In this document: positions 17,096-26,834 of the stretch, piece by piece
How the letters are laid out: each line of letters opens with the position of its first letter
Position numbering within the stretch: the first letter of the stretch is position 1
The notes under the pieces: model-generated
Told to the model about the DNA's origin: nothing
Databases searched by the model: none
The model's input: only the letters and a program-made list of their open reading frames with translations
Assembly (NCBI GenBank): GCA_934218695.1
Contig: CAKQDA010000004.1
Coordinates: 51,312-115,311, forward strand
Direction: 5' to 3'
Source of the DNA: an uncultured Succinivibrio sp.
GTDB lineage: Bacteria > Pseudomonadota > Gammaproteobacteria > Enterobacterales > Succinivibrionaceae
Length of the DNA stretch: 64,000 nt
Made by a program: the position numbers and the translations under genes

Positions 17096-17285
17096 TTTTT
17101 CATTACTCAAATCTCATCTTACTTTTAGCCCATCAGTTATTTTTTTTCTACAGTGTTTTTATCAAGTTAATACGGATTGCAGACGTCAAAAACGTGTTAT
17201 AAATAAAGTTTTACGAACAATAAGGAATAAATTTGTAGAGGAATAAGAGAAATTTAGATTAGGAGCGGAATTGAAGCTTGTTTTA

Positions 17286-17334
17286 CAAAATAAAAGGCCA
17301 CAACCCTATGCTTCGACCTGTAAGTTGCGGCCTT
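17286..17334 (-). terminator. Terminator of the unknown minus-strand gene
   Basis: The 11-base arms at 17294-17304 and 17324-17334 pair with one mismatch. On the minus strand the hairpin runs into TTTTATTTTG. Confidence 0.7.
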
Positions 17335-17357
17335 AAACTCCTGATCATCATGCTTAG

Positions 17358-17807
17358 TTATTTCTGCGCCTCAGGAAAGAGGTGTTTATAGATCTGATCA
17401 CAGCACATTCCCATTAAAGTTATGGGAGAATGAGCATACATGCTGTCTAAAAGAAGTTTTGATCCTTTGATGTGGATCCTTTTCTCTTTAATTGGATTTA
17501 ATTGTCTGCAACCAAAATAGGCAATGATTTTCTGAATACCATCTTTTTGCTCATCAGTAAATTTAGCATTGTTATGATTCTGCAACAGGATGGCGTCTGT
17601 TGAACTGCCGTATTTAATTTCACTGATATCAAAACGCAGAATGTAAAGGCATTCAATAAAGTATTTTGGATACTTACCTTCTTTAGGATAAGTAATTACC
17701 ATGAACTCCTGATCATCGTGTTTTTTAATGCAGTTATTCCAAACAAAAGAAACAGGATCTTGCTTAATCTTCTTTAGCTCCCGTGCGTATATTTCATCAA
17801 AAGTCAT
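17358..17807 (-). CDS. Hypothetical protein, no family recognised
   Basis: A 149-residue soluble protein, without signal peptide or membrane segment, with scattered Cys and Tyr and a KEKRIHIKGSKLLLDSM stretch in its second half. The open frame begins at 17834, but GGAG lies 6 bases before the ATG at 17807 (MTFDEIYARELKK), so I place the start there; the ATG at 17819 is possible. It is a single gene with its own terminator, between the rplS operon and tRNA-fMet. I cannot assign a function. Confidence 0.6.
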   Translation of the reverse strand: MTFDEIYARELKKIKQDPVSFVWNNCIKKHDDQEFMVITYPKEGKYPKYFIECLYILRFDISEIKYGSSTDAILLQNHNNAKFTDEQKDGIQKIIAYFGCRQLNPIKEKRIHIKGSKLLLDSMYAHSPITLMGMCCDQIYKHLFPEAQK

Positions 17808-17819
17808 TTGATTCTCCAT

Positions 17820-18227
17820 GTATATTATTTTCAAATCTCATGAACATAAGCAGCAGATGCGCAGTTCAAGAGTTTTGTCAGGTGATATAAAGCTAAGAGC
17901 AAACAGTCACCATTAAGGCGACATTCACCTATATATATCTGGCTACTTACAGCCAAAAAAGACTTGGACAGGAAATTCAAGATTAAGTGCCTAGCATTAT
18001 GATTTTTGAGTTGATCATTTAGGTATTAACTAGGTACATTTTCATTATAGAATTGAATTTAAAAAATTCAATAAATAGGGGATTAATATTTTTTAAAATA
18101 ATATTAAGTGTTTAATTCTTAAATACATTAAGAGACAAAAGATAAAAAGAATCTGTAGTGCCTATAATCTTAATTTTTGCAACTAACAAGCTGAGATGAG
18201 AATTGACAACAAAAAAAAGACTCTAAA
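17820..18227. other. Non-coding gap
   Basis: AT-rich. I see no gene, RNA or strong promoter here apart from the presumed promoter of the 17,358 gene, which I could not locate. Confidence 0.3.
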
Positions 18228-18256
18228 AAAGGAAAAAGTTCACTTTTTGTGAACTT
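18228..18256 (-). terminator. Terminator of tRNA-fMet
   Basis: AAGTTCAC at 18237-18244 and GTGAACTT at 18249-18256 form a hairpin that on the minus strand is followed by a T-rich run, 9 bases past the tRNA end. Confidence 0.8.
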
Positions 18257-18264
18257 CTTGAATC

Positions 18265-18341
<77 letters not shown>

Positions 18342-18356
18342 TCAAATTGTGTGTGT

Positions 18357-18385
18357 ATGATATAGTGTGAACGCACCAATGTCAA
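18357..18385 (-). promoter_or_regulatory. Promoter of tRNA-fMet
   Basis: On the minus strand TTGACA (18380-18385) and TATCAT (18357-18362) are exactly 17 bases apart, ending about 16 bases before the tRNA. It is the best sigma-70 match in the window. Confidence 0.75.
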
Positions 18386-18629
18386 GCATTTTGTGAGCCA
18401 AATTCTATAATTTTAAAAATAAATTGTTTAGTCAATTCTTGTTAGTGCAGTAAACGTGATTTATATGCTGTTTGTATAATTTATTAAAAAAGATAAATTT
18501 CATATTGCTGTATTCGTTGCAGGGAATATCTTTTACTGTTGTAAATTTTAGAAGACAGATAATCTTAGAAAGTAAGAAAAGATCTTGAGCGTGTTTAAGA
18601 CAATGAAAGAGTTGAGATTTTGACAAAAA
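18386..18629. other. Non-coding gap
   Basis: AT-rich spacer between tRNA-fMet and the small glycogen-binding protein. A 64-codon minus-strand frame here has no ribosome site or protein-like composition and I do not call it. Confidence 0.3.
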
Positions 18630-18651
18630 TAAAGCGGAACTTAATCCGCTT
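18630..18651 (-). terminator. Terminator of the glycogen-binding-domain gene
   Basis: AAGCGGA at 18632-18638 pairs with TCCGCTT at 18645-18651. On the minus strand it runs into TTATTTTTG. Confidence 0.75.
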
Positions 18652-18673
18652 CATTCTTCATAAATAGTGAGTA

Positions 18674-18997
18674 TTAGTCACGAACTGCTGAAAATACAGA
18701 GTTATCGCCACCAAATGGGTTAGCTACATAACGCTCAGCATCCCAGTCGTTATCGTACTTAACGCTGTTGTCTTCAAAGGTGTATTTGAATCTATACTGA
18801 TATGAAGGCTGCTCGCCAACTTTTACAGTGATTGAACCTTTGAAAGTGCCATTCTTCTGAGGCTTCATAGCAACTGGCTGCCAGCCATTGTGCTCGCATA
18901 GAAGATCTATCTTCTTAGCGTTCTGTGCAGCAGTCTTTTTTATTGTGAAGGTTACAGTTACCTTATTGTCTTTGGTAAACCTTTTTGAAACACTCAT
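18674..18997 (-). CDS. Stand-alone glycogen-binding (CBM48/isoamylase early-set) domain protein
   Basis: The 107-residue protein is a single immunoglobulin-like early-set domain: VTFTIKKTAAQNAKKIDLLCEHNGWQ, then KPQKNGTFKGSITV and YQYRFKYTFEDNSVKYDNDW. This is the pattern of the carbohydrate-binding domain in branching and debranching enzymes and AMPK beta. There is no signal peptide and no catalytic domain, so it probably binds glycogen in the cytoplasm. AGGAG lies 6 bases before the ATG. glgA and glgC are 15 kb away. Its partner is unknown. Confidence 0.75.
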   Translation of the reverse strand: MSVSKRFTKDNKVTVTFTIKKTAAQNAKKIDLLCEHNGWQPVAMKPQKNGTFKGSITVKVGEQPSYQYRFKYTFEDNSVKYDNDWDAERYVANPFGGDNSVFSAVRD

Positions 18998-19069
18998 CGC
19001 ATTCTCCTTTAGTTACAAAGCACCGGCTTTGAAAACTTATCACAACTTTCGACTCCAGACGGTACTTTA

Positions 19070-19097
19070 ATTATAATTTTACACTGCCTTATTGTAA
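19070..19097 (-). promoter_or_regulatory. Promoter of the glycogen-binding-domain gene
   Basis: On the minus strand TTACAA (19092-19097) and TATAAT (19070-19075) are 16 bases apart, about 70 bases upstream of the start codon. Confidence 0.5.
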
Positions 19098-19452
19098 GCC
19101 TTTTTTAGTGCGATTTTCTATTTTTTAACAGTAAATAGATAATATACATATTCAATGTGTGAGCTGTGATAAATTTTTTAGAATTGATAAAATGAAAATT
19201 ATTTTACATATCATTATTTAACATACTGAAATAAAAAGATAATTTTAAAATAATCAGCAAATTTGCATCGTAAACGTTTACGAAAAGATAAATGAGAAAC
19301 AAGATGTTAAATCTATATAAAACAGCATGTTAATAAATATTAAAATGAATATATAAAATATATGTATAAATTCAATATGACACTCAGTTTACATAAAAAT
19401 GCAAATTTTTATCGTATGACTTATTTTAGCCATCTGCACTTTTATTGACTGT
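19098..19452. other. Non-coding gap
   Basis: Very AT-rich spacer of about 350 bases between the glycogen-binding gene and the mutH stop. CGTAAACGTTTACG near 19,270 is a 14-base perfect palindrome of operator type with no obvious target promoter. Nothing else is recognised. Confidence 0.35.
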
Positions 19453-20175
19453 TTATACCGTTTTGGAGTCTGTTGCCTGCTGTTGTTTCAGCTTTTTTTC
19501 AATAAGACTCTTGGTGAAGTTTCTGCGCATATAAAAGCCCCTGGGTCTTGTTTTTATAAACTCTCCGTCAGGTCCGATACAGTCTGTAAGTGCTCTGCCG
19601 TTGGCACACTTTGGGCGCAACTGAATTATTTGTCCTATACGTGCGCTGATTTTTTCCACATTTCCTGTTTTGATCATCTCATAGAGCTCGTTATAATCTC
19701 TTTTAATTTGACTGTACTGAAATTTGTCAGGGGTAAAAAAGAAGTATCCGGCAATAATTCTGTCTTCAAAATCCATATCTCTTTGGGCTGTTACAACAAC
19801 AAAAAGAACTCTTTTTATCTTTGAATATAAAGTGGAGTTCTCAAATGTAAGGTGTCTTATTCCTGTTAAAGGTGCATGACAGAGAAAAGTAGACTCAAGC
19901 GGTACCAGATTACTATCAACAGGAAGTGTTTTCAGTTCCAGACCAAGTTTTGGAAAGTCAGGAATTGGACGATTTTCAGCTGAAGCTCCAAGTAGAATTT
20001 CCAGAAGTTCACCTGTGAATCCTTTCCCATGTGTTGTAGAAATTGGAAGTGGAATGCCTGCAGATCTGGCAAGTTCGCTTACGCTTTTCCCTACGATTGA
20101 ATTTAAAGAGTTGATGAGTTCCTCAAAGGTTTCAGGAGTTTTTGCTCTGTTGATTATCTTGCTGTTTATCATCAT
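19453..20175 (-). CDS. mutH: DNA mismatch repair endonuclease MutH
   Basis: MutH nicks the unmethylated strand at hemimethylated GATC sites after MutS/MutL activation. The catalytic triad region is DFPKLGLELKTLP, equivalent to Asp70-Glu77-Lys79 of E. coli. KGFTGELLEILLGASA and the RIGQIIQLRPK segment also match. The frame can begin with TTG at 20178, but AAAGGA lies 6 bases before the ATG at 20175. Presence of MutH implies a Dam-directed repair system, limited to gammaproteobacteria. It is divergent from rppH. Confidence 0.95.
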   Translation of the reverse strand: MMINSKIINRAKTPETFEELINSLNSIVGKSVSELARSAGIPLPISTTHGKGFTGELLEILLGASAENRPIPDFPKLGLELKTLPVDSNLVPLESTFLCHAPLTGIRHLTFENSTLYSKIKRVLFVVVTAQRDMDFEDRIIAGYFFFTPDKFQYSQIKRDYNELYEMIKTGNVEKISARIGQIIQLRPKCANGRALTDCIGPDGEFIKTRPRGFYMRRNFTKSLIEKKLKQQQATDSKTV

Positions 20176-20236
20176 CAAAAATCCTTTAAAAATAAGCGAA
20201 AACGAGATCTTGTCTGACTTTGAAATAAGTGTTCTC

Positions 20237-20245
20237 TGCTATAAT
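20237..20245 (+). promoter_or_regulatory. Extended -10 promoter of rppH-ptsP
   Basis: TGCTATAAT at 20237-20245 is an extended -10 element about 85 bases before the rppH GTG. No good -35 is present, as is usual for this promoter type. Confidence 0.5.
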
Positions 20246-20330
20246 ACATCACAGTTGTAATTTGTGTTTAAACATAGGATTTAGTTTAAAGCAAAGGTCT
20301 TAAAAAGTTAAATAGACTAGGCGGTTTTCA

Positions 20331-20873
20331 GTGATAGACAAGGATGGATACAGACCTAATGTAGGTATTGTAATCTGCAACCGCAAAGGTCAGGTCTTAT
20401 GGGCAAGACGCATCAGACAGAACTCATGGCAATTTCCTCAGGGTGGAGTTGACTATGGAGAGTCTCCTGAAGATGCCATGTACCGTGAGCTTTATGAAGA
20501 ACTTGGTTTACAAAAAAGTGATGTCAGACTTCTGGCTTCAACACGTTTTTGGCTTAAATACAGACTTCCAAAAAGACTTGTCCGCTGGAATGAAAAACCA
20601 GTGTGCATTGGTCAGAAACAAAAGTGGTATCTGTTAACTTTACGCTCAGATAAATCAAGTAACATAGAGTTTTCCCGTGAAGGTCATCCCGAGTTTGATG
20701 ATTGGAGATGGGTAAGCTACTGGTATCCAGTAAGACAAGTGGTTGCTTTTAAAAGGGATGTATACAGAAAAGTGCTGACATTCTTTTCTCTTGAAGCTCT
20801 GTTTGAGCGCAATTCTATCGACAGATGCGACAGGCATGAGAAAAAATTCAGCAAAAACAGGAGAGGAAGCTGA
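20331..20873 (+). CDS. rppH: RNA pyrophosphohydrolase RppH
   Basis: RppH removes pyrophosphate from mRNA 5' ends and so triggers RNase E decay. The Nudix box runs from 38 to 60 ([16 protein letters not shown]). The start is GTG, giving the family N-terminus [18 protein letters not shown]. The 180 residues match E. coli. ptsP follows 2 bases after the stop, as in enterobacteria. Confidence 0.97.
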   Translation: MIDKDGYRPNVGIVICNRKGQVLWARRIRQNSWQFPQGGVDYGESPEDAMYRELYEELGLQKSDVRLLASTRFWLKYRLPKRLVRWNEKPVCIGQKQKWYLLTLRSDKSSNIEFSREGHPEFDDWRWVSYWYPVRQVVAFKRDVYRKVLTFFSLEALFERNSIDRCDRHEKKFSKNRRGS

Positions 20874-20875
20874 AA

Positions 20876-23164
20876 GTGGAAGAAAATCAAAATTCAATCC
20901 TTCTAGCTTTACGCCAGATTATTCAGGAAGTATCTACAAAGAGTTCTTTAGAAGATACTGTAACAACTCTAGTGGACAGGATCCGCAGTACAACACATGC
21001 TGATTGCTGCTCTCTGTATCTGTTAAATTCAAGGAAGTCTTTATTGCGTCTTGTTGCAACCGATGGTCTTCAAAAAGATTCTGTCGGAAAGGCAACTCTG
21101 CAGGTTGGCGAAGGTCTGGTGGGTTTAGTTGCTAAAAAACAGGAACTGCTCAACCTTGCAGATGCACCCTCTCACCCAAATTTCAAATACCTTCCTGATG
21201 TGGGAGAGGATGAATTTTTGTCTTTTCTTGGTGTACCGGTAATCAACCAGGGAGAACTTCTGGGGGTTCTGGTTATCCAGTGCAAGCAAAACAGACAGTT
21301 TACAGAACAGGAAGAAACCTTTCTGATTACTCTGTCAGCTCAGATAGCTTCCGTTATCTCTGTAAATAAATCAGAAAAGGAAACCAGTTCTGATTTTTAT
21401 AATGGAAAACGATACAAGGGAAAGATTGGCACTGGTTCAATTGCTATTGCACAGGCCGTAGTGTGGAAACCTCCTGTTAACTTTGAAACCATGCAGATTA
21501 TGTACTCTGATGATAAGGATATTCAGTCAGAATTATTCCATCAGACCATTTTTCAGTTACAGACAGAAATGGATTTGGCAAATCTGCATCTGCAGGAAGC
21601 ATCCCATAATGAGGCTTCTTCAGGTTTTATGTCTGGTTATGGCAGTATGCTCGATGATCAGTCATTTGAGGATGAAGTTGACAATGAGATTTTCTCTCAG
21701 GGCTACGTTGCGGCTTCAGCTATCAAAATTGTAGCTCAGAGACGTATGGATGAAGCCTCAGAACAGGAGCAGACCGATAAAGTTCGAGATATCCGTGATT
21801 TTGCATCAATCCTGATTACAAGACTGGTTCATCTTGCTCCAAAAGAAACGGATGTAACTTCTCCTTTTGTTCTTGTCGTCAAGAGTATGCCAGCAGCTCT
21901 GGTAGCACAGATGCCTCAGGATAAGGTTGCAGGTTTCGTCTGTGTGGATAATGCTACATCTGCCCATACTGCAATACTGGCCCGTGATCTGGGGATCCCT
22001 GCAGTTATCGATGTTAATCTTGATTTAAATGACGTCGATGGCAGAACTATTATTGTTGACGGTCAGAACGCAGAAGTTCTCGTTGATCCATCCTCAAGTG
22101 TGGTTGATGAGTACATGCAGTTAATCTCCCAGTCTCGACAGCTGCATGATCTCTTTGAAAGCGTGAAGTTTGAAAAGGGTATAACCATGGATGGCCAGAG
22201 GATTTCCATTCAGTTAAATGCTGGTCTAAATCACGAGGATGATGATCTTGCTCTTCAGACTGACGGTATCGGTCTGTACAGAACAGAAATTTCTTTCATG
22301 TTAAGTCCTTCACTGCCATCTGAAGAACAGCAGATCTCCTGGTATAAGGCATTGTTGTCACAGTTCAAGGGCCTCCCTGTATGTATGAGAACTCTGGATA
22401 TCGGAGGAGACAAGAGCCTGCCTTATCTTCCAATTGAGGAGGATCAGAACTCTGCTTTAGGCTGGAGAGGAATCAGAGTTTGTATCGATCAGCCTAATAT
22501 TTTAAAAACTCAGCTTCGGGCAATGATTATTGCCAATCAGGAATTTGGAAATCTTGAAATCATGCTACCAATGGTCTCAAGACTGGAAGAGGTTCTGATC
22601 GTAAAACGGATCTTAAATGAAGCCTTAAAAGAGGTGTCTGAACAGACAGGAAAGGATGCCGTTCGCCCACGTTTTGGAGTCATGATCGAAGTTCCTTGTG
22701 TTGCTTTCATCCTAAATGAACTGGCTGCTGAATGTGACTTCTTCTCCATAGGCTCAAATGATTTACTTCAGTACCTGTTTGCAGCTGACAGATCAAATCC
22801 AAAGGTGTCAAAGATTTTTGATCCGTTCAATCCTGCAGCTGTAAGGTGCCTTAAGTATCTGATTGACAGAACCTCAGAAGTGGGTAAGCCTCTGTCAGTC
22901 TGTGGCGAGCTGGCAGGATCACCTGTGGGTTCTCTGCTTTTGATGTCATTAGGGTACAGCAATTTTTCTATGAATTATTCTCAGATTGCTAGGGTTAAGT
23001 ACATTACCCGTCATGTTAATCTGCAGGATCTGCAAAGCATAGGTAAGATGGCTCTGACTTTAAATTCAAGTGTGAAGATTAAGAGCTTATATATTGAATA
23101 TGCAAAATCTCAGGGGCTGTTGTCAGTTATAGACCCTAAGAACTACAACCAGGATAGGAGTTAA
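20876..23164 (+). CDS. ptsP: Phosphoenolpyruvate-protein phosphotransferase PtsP (EI-Ntr)
   Basis: PtsP is the first enzyme of the nitrogen PTS, passing phosphate from PEP to NPr. An N-terminal GAF domain (to about 165) is followed by the phosphohistidine domain with His364 in [10 protein letters not shown]. The PEP-binding barrel has [17 protein letters not shown] and the active cysteine in LSVCGELAG. The GTG start has GGAGAGGAAG-like purines upstream. In E. coli lgt and thyA follow; here thyA follows directly. Confidence 0.95.
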   Translation: MEENQNSILLALRQIIQEVSTKSSLEDTVTTLVDRIRSTTHADCCSLYLLNSRKSLLRLVATDGLQKDSVGKATLQVGEGLVGLVAKKQELLNLADAPSHPNFKYLPDVGEDEFLSFLGVPVINQGELLGVLVIQCKQNRQFTEQEETFLITLSAQIASVISVNKSEKETSSDFYNGKRYKGKIGTGSIAIAQAVVWKPPVNFETMQIMYSDDKDIQSELFHQTIFQLQTEMDLANLHLQEASHNEASSGFMSGYGSMLDDQSFEDEVDNEIFSQGYVAASAIKIVAQRRMDEASEQEQTDKVRDIRDFASILITRLVHLAPKETDVTSPFVLVVKSMPAALVAQMPQDKVAGFVCVDNATSAHTAILARDLGIPAVIDVNLDLNDVDGRTIIVDGQNAEVLVDPSSSVVDEYMQLISQSRQLHDLFESVKFEKGITMDGQRISIQLNAGLNHEDDDLALQTDGIGLYRTEISFMLSPSLPSEEQQISWYKALLSQFKGLPVCMRTLDIGGDKSLPYLPIEEDQNSALGWRGIRVCIDQPNILKTQLRAMIIANQEFGNLEIMLPMVSRLEEVLIVKRILNEALKEVSEQTGKDAVRPRFGVMIEVPCVAFILNELAAECDFFSIGSNDLLQYLFAADRSNPKVSKIFDPFNPAAVRCLKYLIDRTSEVGKPLSVCGELAGSPVGSLLLMSLGYSNFSMNYSQIARVKYITRHVNLQDLQSIGKMALTLNSSVKIKSLYIEYAKSQGLLSVIDPKNYNQDRS

Positions 23165-23166
23165 GT

Positions 23167-23961
23167 GTGCAAGTTTATTTGGATTTATTAAAGAAGATCA
23201 TGGAAGAAGGCACCGACAGAAGCGATAGAACAGGTACTGGTACCCGCTCCATTTTCGGCACTCAGATGAGATTCAACCTTGAAGAAGGTTTCCCTTTAGT
23301 AACAACTAAAAAGTGCCACCTAAAGTCCATTATCCATGAGCTGTTATGGTTTATCTCCGGTTCAACCAACATTAAATATTTACAGGAAAACGGCGTACGT
23401 ATCTGGAATGAATGGGCAGATGAGAACGGTGATTTAGGCCCAGTATACGGAAAACAGTGGCGTGATTTTGAAACTCCTGATGGACGTCATATCGATCAGT
23501 TATCAAATGCAATTGACTTAATTAAAAACCATCCTGAGTCAAGGCGAATTATCGTCTGTGCCTGGAATCCGTCTGATGTTGATAAGATGGCACTGCCTCC
23601 TTGTCACACTTTATATCAGTTCTATGTAGCCAATGGCAAGTTATCATGCCAGCTCTATCAGAGAAGTGCAGACATGTTTCTGGGAGTACCATTCAACATT
23701 GCAAGCTATGCTCTTTTGACTATGATGGTTGCCAAAGAATGTGATTTAGGTCTGGGTGACTTTGTATGGTCTGGTGGCGACACCCATATATATAAGAACC
23801 ATTTTGAGCAGGTGAAATTACAGTTGTCGCGTACTCCTAGATCGCTACCAACCATGAATATTCTGCGCAAGGCTCCATCAATTTTTGAATATAAATATGA
23901 GGACTTTGAACTTTCAGGATATGATCCATATCCTGCCATCAGGGCTCAGGTATCTGTTTAA
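23167..23961 (+). CDS. thyA: Thymidylate synthase
   Basis: ThyA methylates dUMP to dTMP with methylenetetrahydrofolate. The catalytic Cys146 lies in [11 protein letters not shown], and RTGTGT near the N-terminus and the ASYALL folate-binding segment are present. The start is GTG, 2 bases after the ptsP stop, so translation is probably coupled. The 264 residues equal the E. coli length. Confidence 0.97.
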   Translation: MQVYLDLLKKIMEEGTDRSDRTGTGTRSIFGTQMRFNLEEGFPLVTTKKCHLKSIIHELLWFISGSTNIKYLQENGVRIWNEWADENGDLGPVYGKQWRDFETPDGRHIDQLSNAIDLIKNHPESRRIIVCAWNPSDVDKMALPPCHTLYQFYVANGKLSCQLYQRSADMFLGVPFNIASYALLTMMVAKECDLGLGDFVWSGGDTHIYKNHFEQVKLQLSRTPRSLPTMNILRKAPSIFEYKYEDFELSGYDPYPAIRAQVSV

Positions 23962-24005
23962 TAAATGGTAGCGCATAAATATCAGAGTAAGTAAAGAGTA
24001 TTACC

Positions 24006-24272
24006 ATGATAGAAGTTTCAGGAAAGGTAAAATGGCAGTCAAGACGCGGTATGCGCGAACTTGATCTTATGTTACTGCCATTTGTTGATATTGACTTACC
24101 AAAGTGTGATGAAAAGATGCTAAATGATTATATTGATCTTTTAGAGGCATCTGATCTTGAGCTGGTACGCTGGTTTAACGGTACCGAACAGGCAAATACC
24201 GAAACCCGTCGCAATGTTATTGAATTTATAAAAAAGTGCCATGCAACACGCATGGGTAAAGAGGGCGTTTAA
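24006..24272 (+). CDS. sdhE: FAD assembly factor SdhE
   Basis: SdhE promotes covalent FAD attachment to succinate dehydrogenase or fumarate reductase flavoproteins. The conserved RRGMREL motif is at 13-19 of 88 residues, and the acidic helical bundle pattern fits the family. Its stop overlaps the ATG of the next helicase gene by one base (TAATG). Confidence 0.92.
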   Translation: MIEVSGKVKWQSRRGMRELDLMLLPFVDIDLPKCDEKMLNDYIDLLEASDLELVRWFNGTEQANTETRRNVIEFIKKCHATRMGKEGV

Positions 24273-25630
24273 TGCTGTTTTCAGAATTTGGTCTTCCAGA
24301 TTTTTTAGTTAAAAATATTGAAAAATTAGGCTGGGACAAGCCTACACCTATCCAGACATTAGTAATTCCTAAAGCTCTGGAAGGCGCCGACATTTTAGGA
24401 GGAGCTCCTACAGGAACAGGCAAAAGTGCTGCTTTTCTACTGCCTGTAATTGCAAGGTTATCTCTGGAGAAAAAGCCAGGTGTCAGAGCTATTATTCTGG
24501 AACCGACAAGAGAGCTCGCTCTGCAGGTTGAGAACGTATGTCAGGCATTAATTGAAGGGTATAACGATCTGAGTGCCGGAACCATCATCGGTGGTGGAAG
24601 CAGAGAAATTGAACGTGAAAATCCAAGTTCCATTATTGCGGCGACACCAGGTCGACTCATAGAGTATATTGAAAAAGGATGGCTTGATACCTCAACTGTT
24701 CAGATGTATGTTATCGATGAGGCAGACAGAATGCTGGATATGGGGTTTAGAGATGATGTGGCGAAGATCACCCGAGAACTTTACAACCGCTATCAGACTC
24801 TGCTGTTTTCAGCAACTCTTGAAGGTTCTGGTATTGAGGATTTTGCATCATCCGTGCTCAATGATCCTCTGGAAGTAAGAATTGGTGCCGGTGGTGAAGA
24901 GGACGAGGTTCTCCCTGAAGAATTACAGTCTCGAGCCTACTATGCTGCAGGAGATCCTCAGAAGTTAAAGATTTTAGTTCACCTTCTTACAACCATCAGA
25001 GGCAAGTCCATTGTTTTTGTAAAAACCAAAGACAGACTGCAGCGTTTAGAGGCATCACTACGCAGAAACGGATTTAAATGTGCCAGCCTGCAGGGGTCTA
25101 TTTCCATGACTGAAAGAAAGGCTGCTCTGCGCAAGTTCAATGAAGGTGAGTGCGATGTGCTGATTGCAACAGATGTTGCTTCACGAGGCCTAGATCTTCC
25201 TGATGTAACTCATGTCTACAATTTTGATATTCCTGCCAATGCTGCTATCTATGTTCATAGGGCAGGTCGTACTGCCAGAGCCGGAGCTCAGGGTGTAGTA
25301 ACCACACTGGTTATGGCAAATGAAATCGGGTTCTTAGAGAAACTTGAGCGTTATACCGGTAAAGAAATTGAAAAGAGAGCAATAAAAAATGTCTGTGCTG
25401 TTTTCCCGGTAAGAGATCCAAATGCACCTCGACAGTCTGAAAAGAAACGTTCTCGAGCAAGTATCGGCGGTAATGGTGGTTTTGACAAAAAGATTAAGGA
25501 TGAGGAAAAGAAGACTCACAAAAAGAACAGACTTCGAGATAAAAAGAATAAGGGAAAGCCTGATTTTGCAGCTAAAAGAGCTAAAAAGGCTCTGAGGGCT
25601 AAAGCAAAAGAAGAAGCTTCTGCACAATAA
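24272..25630 (+). CDS. srmB: DEAD-box RNA helicase, SrmB-like
   Basis: An ATP-dependent RNA helicase, probably for large-subunit ribosome assembly. It has the Q motif PTPIQ near 25-28, Walker A APTGTGKS at 45-52, the DEAD box at 149-152, LLFSATLEG (motif III) and HRAGRTARAG (motif VI). The last 70 residues are a lysine-rich basic tail with RDKKNKGK, as in SrmB. RhlE-type helicases are the alternative, but the SATLEG motif and the tail favour SrmB. It is translationally coupled to sdhE. Confidence 0.8.
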   Translation: MLFSEFGLPDFLVKNIEKLGWDKPTPIQTLVIPKALEGADILGGAPTGTGKSAAFLLPVIARLSLEKKPGVRAIILEPTRELALQVENVCQALIEGYNDLSAGTIIGGGSREIERENPSSIIAATPGRLIEYIEKGWLDTSTVQMYVIDEADRMLDMGFRDDVAKITRELYNRYQTLLFSATLEGSGIEDFASSVLNDPLEVRIGAGGEEDEVLPEELQSRAYYAAGDPQKLKILVHLLTTIRGKSIVFVKTKDRLQRLEASLRRNGFKCASLQGSISMTERKAALRKFNEGECDVLIATDVASRGLDLPDVTHVYNFDIPANAAIYVHRAGRTARAGAQGVVTTLVMANEIGFLEKLERYTGKEIEKRAIKNVCAVFPVRDPNAPRQSEKKRSRASIGGNGGFDKKIKDEEKKTHKKNRLRDKKNKGKPDFAAKRAKKALRAKAKEEASAQ

Positions 25631-25672
25631 CGGACATAAAATCTGTAAAGAGAGTATGAATGAGGACGCATC

Positions 25673-26833
25673 ATGGCAGTAACCATTATTAAAAATGCCA
25701 AACTCCATGTAACTTCAGAGGAGTTTGTTGACGCAACATCACTGGCTATCATGGATCACAGGATTGTTCCTATGGAGCCTGGTCTTTTAGAAGATGGAAC
25801 TGCTGAAGAAATTGATGTTAAAGGTATGCATGTCTGTCCAGGATTTATTGACCTTTTAGTCAATGGCTGTGCCGGAGTTTCATTTGGTCAGACACCATCG
25901 ATTGAAGCTCTGGAGCAGATGCGCCGTTACCTAACCCAGCACGGTACCACCACATTTGTGCCTACTCTTATCTCAGGTCCAAGAGAGAACTTTACCAAGG
26001 CATTGGCTGCCGTTGCCGAGTTTAAGGAAAAGCATCCTTCTATATGTCCTGGAATTCATCTGGAGGGGCCTTTTATTTCCCAGTTACATAAAGGTTTTCA
26101 TCCATCAGGATATATCAGACCGTTTGGACAGACTGATCTTGATTCATTAAGAGCACAAAAGGATGTTATTGCCTACATGACGATTGCACCAGAGGTAGTT
26201 AAGGCAAAGAACATCATAGAGTTACTGCAAAGCAAGATCCCTCTTTCACTGGGGCATACTGCCACCAGTTACTTTGAAGCAATGCAGTCTTTCAAAGCAG
26301 GTGTTTTCAATGTAACACATCTGTTCAACGGAATGCGCCCTCCGGTAGGGAGAGAGCCTGGCCTTGTTGGTGCTACACTGCAAAGTGAAAAGGTCTTTGC
26401 AAGCGTTATTGCCGATGGAAAGCATGTTCACCCTTCACTGGTAAAATTGGCTCATAAAGTCTTAGGAGACAGACTGTATATAGTATCTGACTCCCAACCT
26501 GTAGCCGGTATGCCTAAGACTCCTCAGTCTTTCATTGTCGGAGCAACAGAAGTCTTTGTTGATAAACGTGGTCTAATCGACGCAAAGGGAGCTTATGTAG
26601 GTACCAGCATCTGTATGATGGATGGTGTGAAGTTCCTTATTCAAAGCTGTGGTTTCAGCCTTGATGAGGCACTGCTTGCAGCCACCTATACACCTGCAAG
26701 AGCCATCGGAATTCAGGATATGGGAAGAATTGAAGGTGGCTTCATAGCTGATCTTGTTATCTTTGATGATGACTTCAGAATTCAGTATGTAGTTCAAAAC
26801 GGTTTTGTTAAAACTATTGCCGAGTTAGTTTAA
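25673..26833 (+). CDS. nagA: N-acetylglucosamine-6-phosphate deacetylase
   Basis: NagA deacetylates GlcNAc-6-P in amino-sugar use and wall recycling. The metal ligand Glu131 is in HLEGPF and the catalytic Asp273 in VSDSQP. GHTATSYFEAM and the NVTHLFNGM histidine motif complete the amidohydrolase site. The 386 residues are normal. It is followed after one base by an RpiR-type regulator, suggesting local control. nagB is not adjacent. Confidence 0.94.
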   Translation: MAVTIIKNAKLHVTSEEFVDATSLAIMDHRIVPMEPGLLEDGTAEEIDVKGMHVCPGFIDLLVNGCAGVSFGQTPSIEALEQMRRYLTQHGTTTFVPTLISGPRENFTKALAAVAEFKEKHPSICPGIHLEGPFISQLHKGFHPSGYIRPFGQTDLDSLRAQKDVIAYMTIAPEVVKAKNIIELLQSKIPLSLGHTATSYFEAMQSFKAGVFNVTHLFNGMRPPVGREPGLVGATLQSEKVFASVIADGKHVHPSLVKLAHKVLGDRLYIVSDSQPVAGMPKTPQSFIVGATEVFVDKRGLIDAKGAYVGTSICMMDGVKFLIQSCGFSLDEALLAATYTPARAIGIQDMGRIEGGFIADLVIFDDDFRIQYVVQNGFVKTIAELV

Positions 26834-26834
26834 T

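Noticed and set aside
18432..18626. 64-codon minus-strand frame in an AT-rich gap
   Set aside because: No ribosome site, no recognisable sequence, and it is expected by chance in AT-rich DNA.
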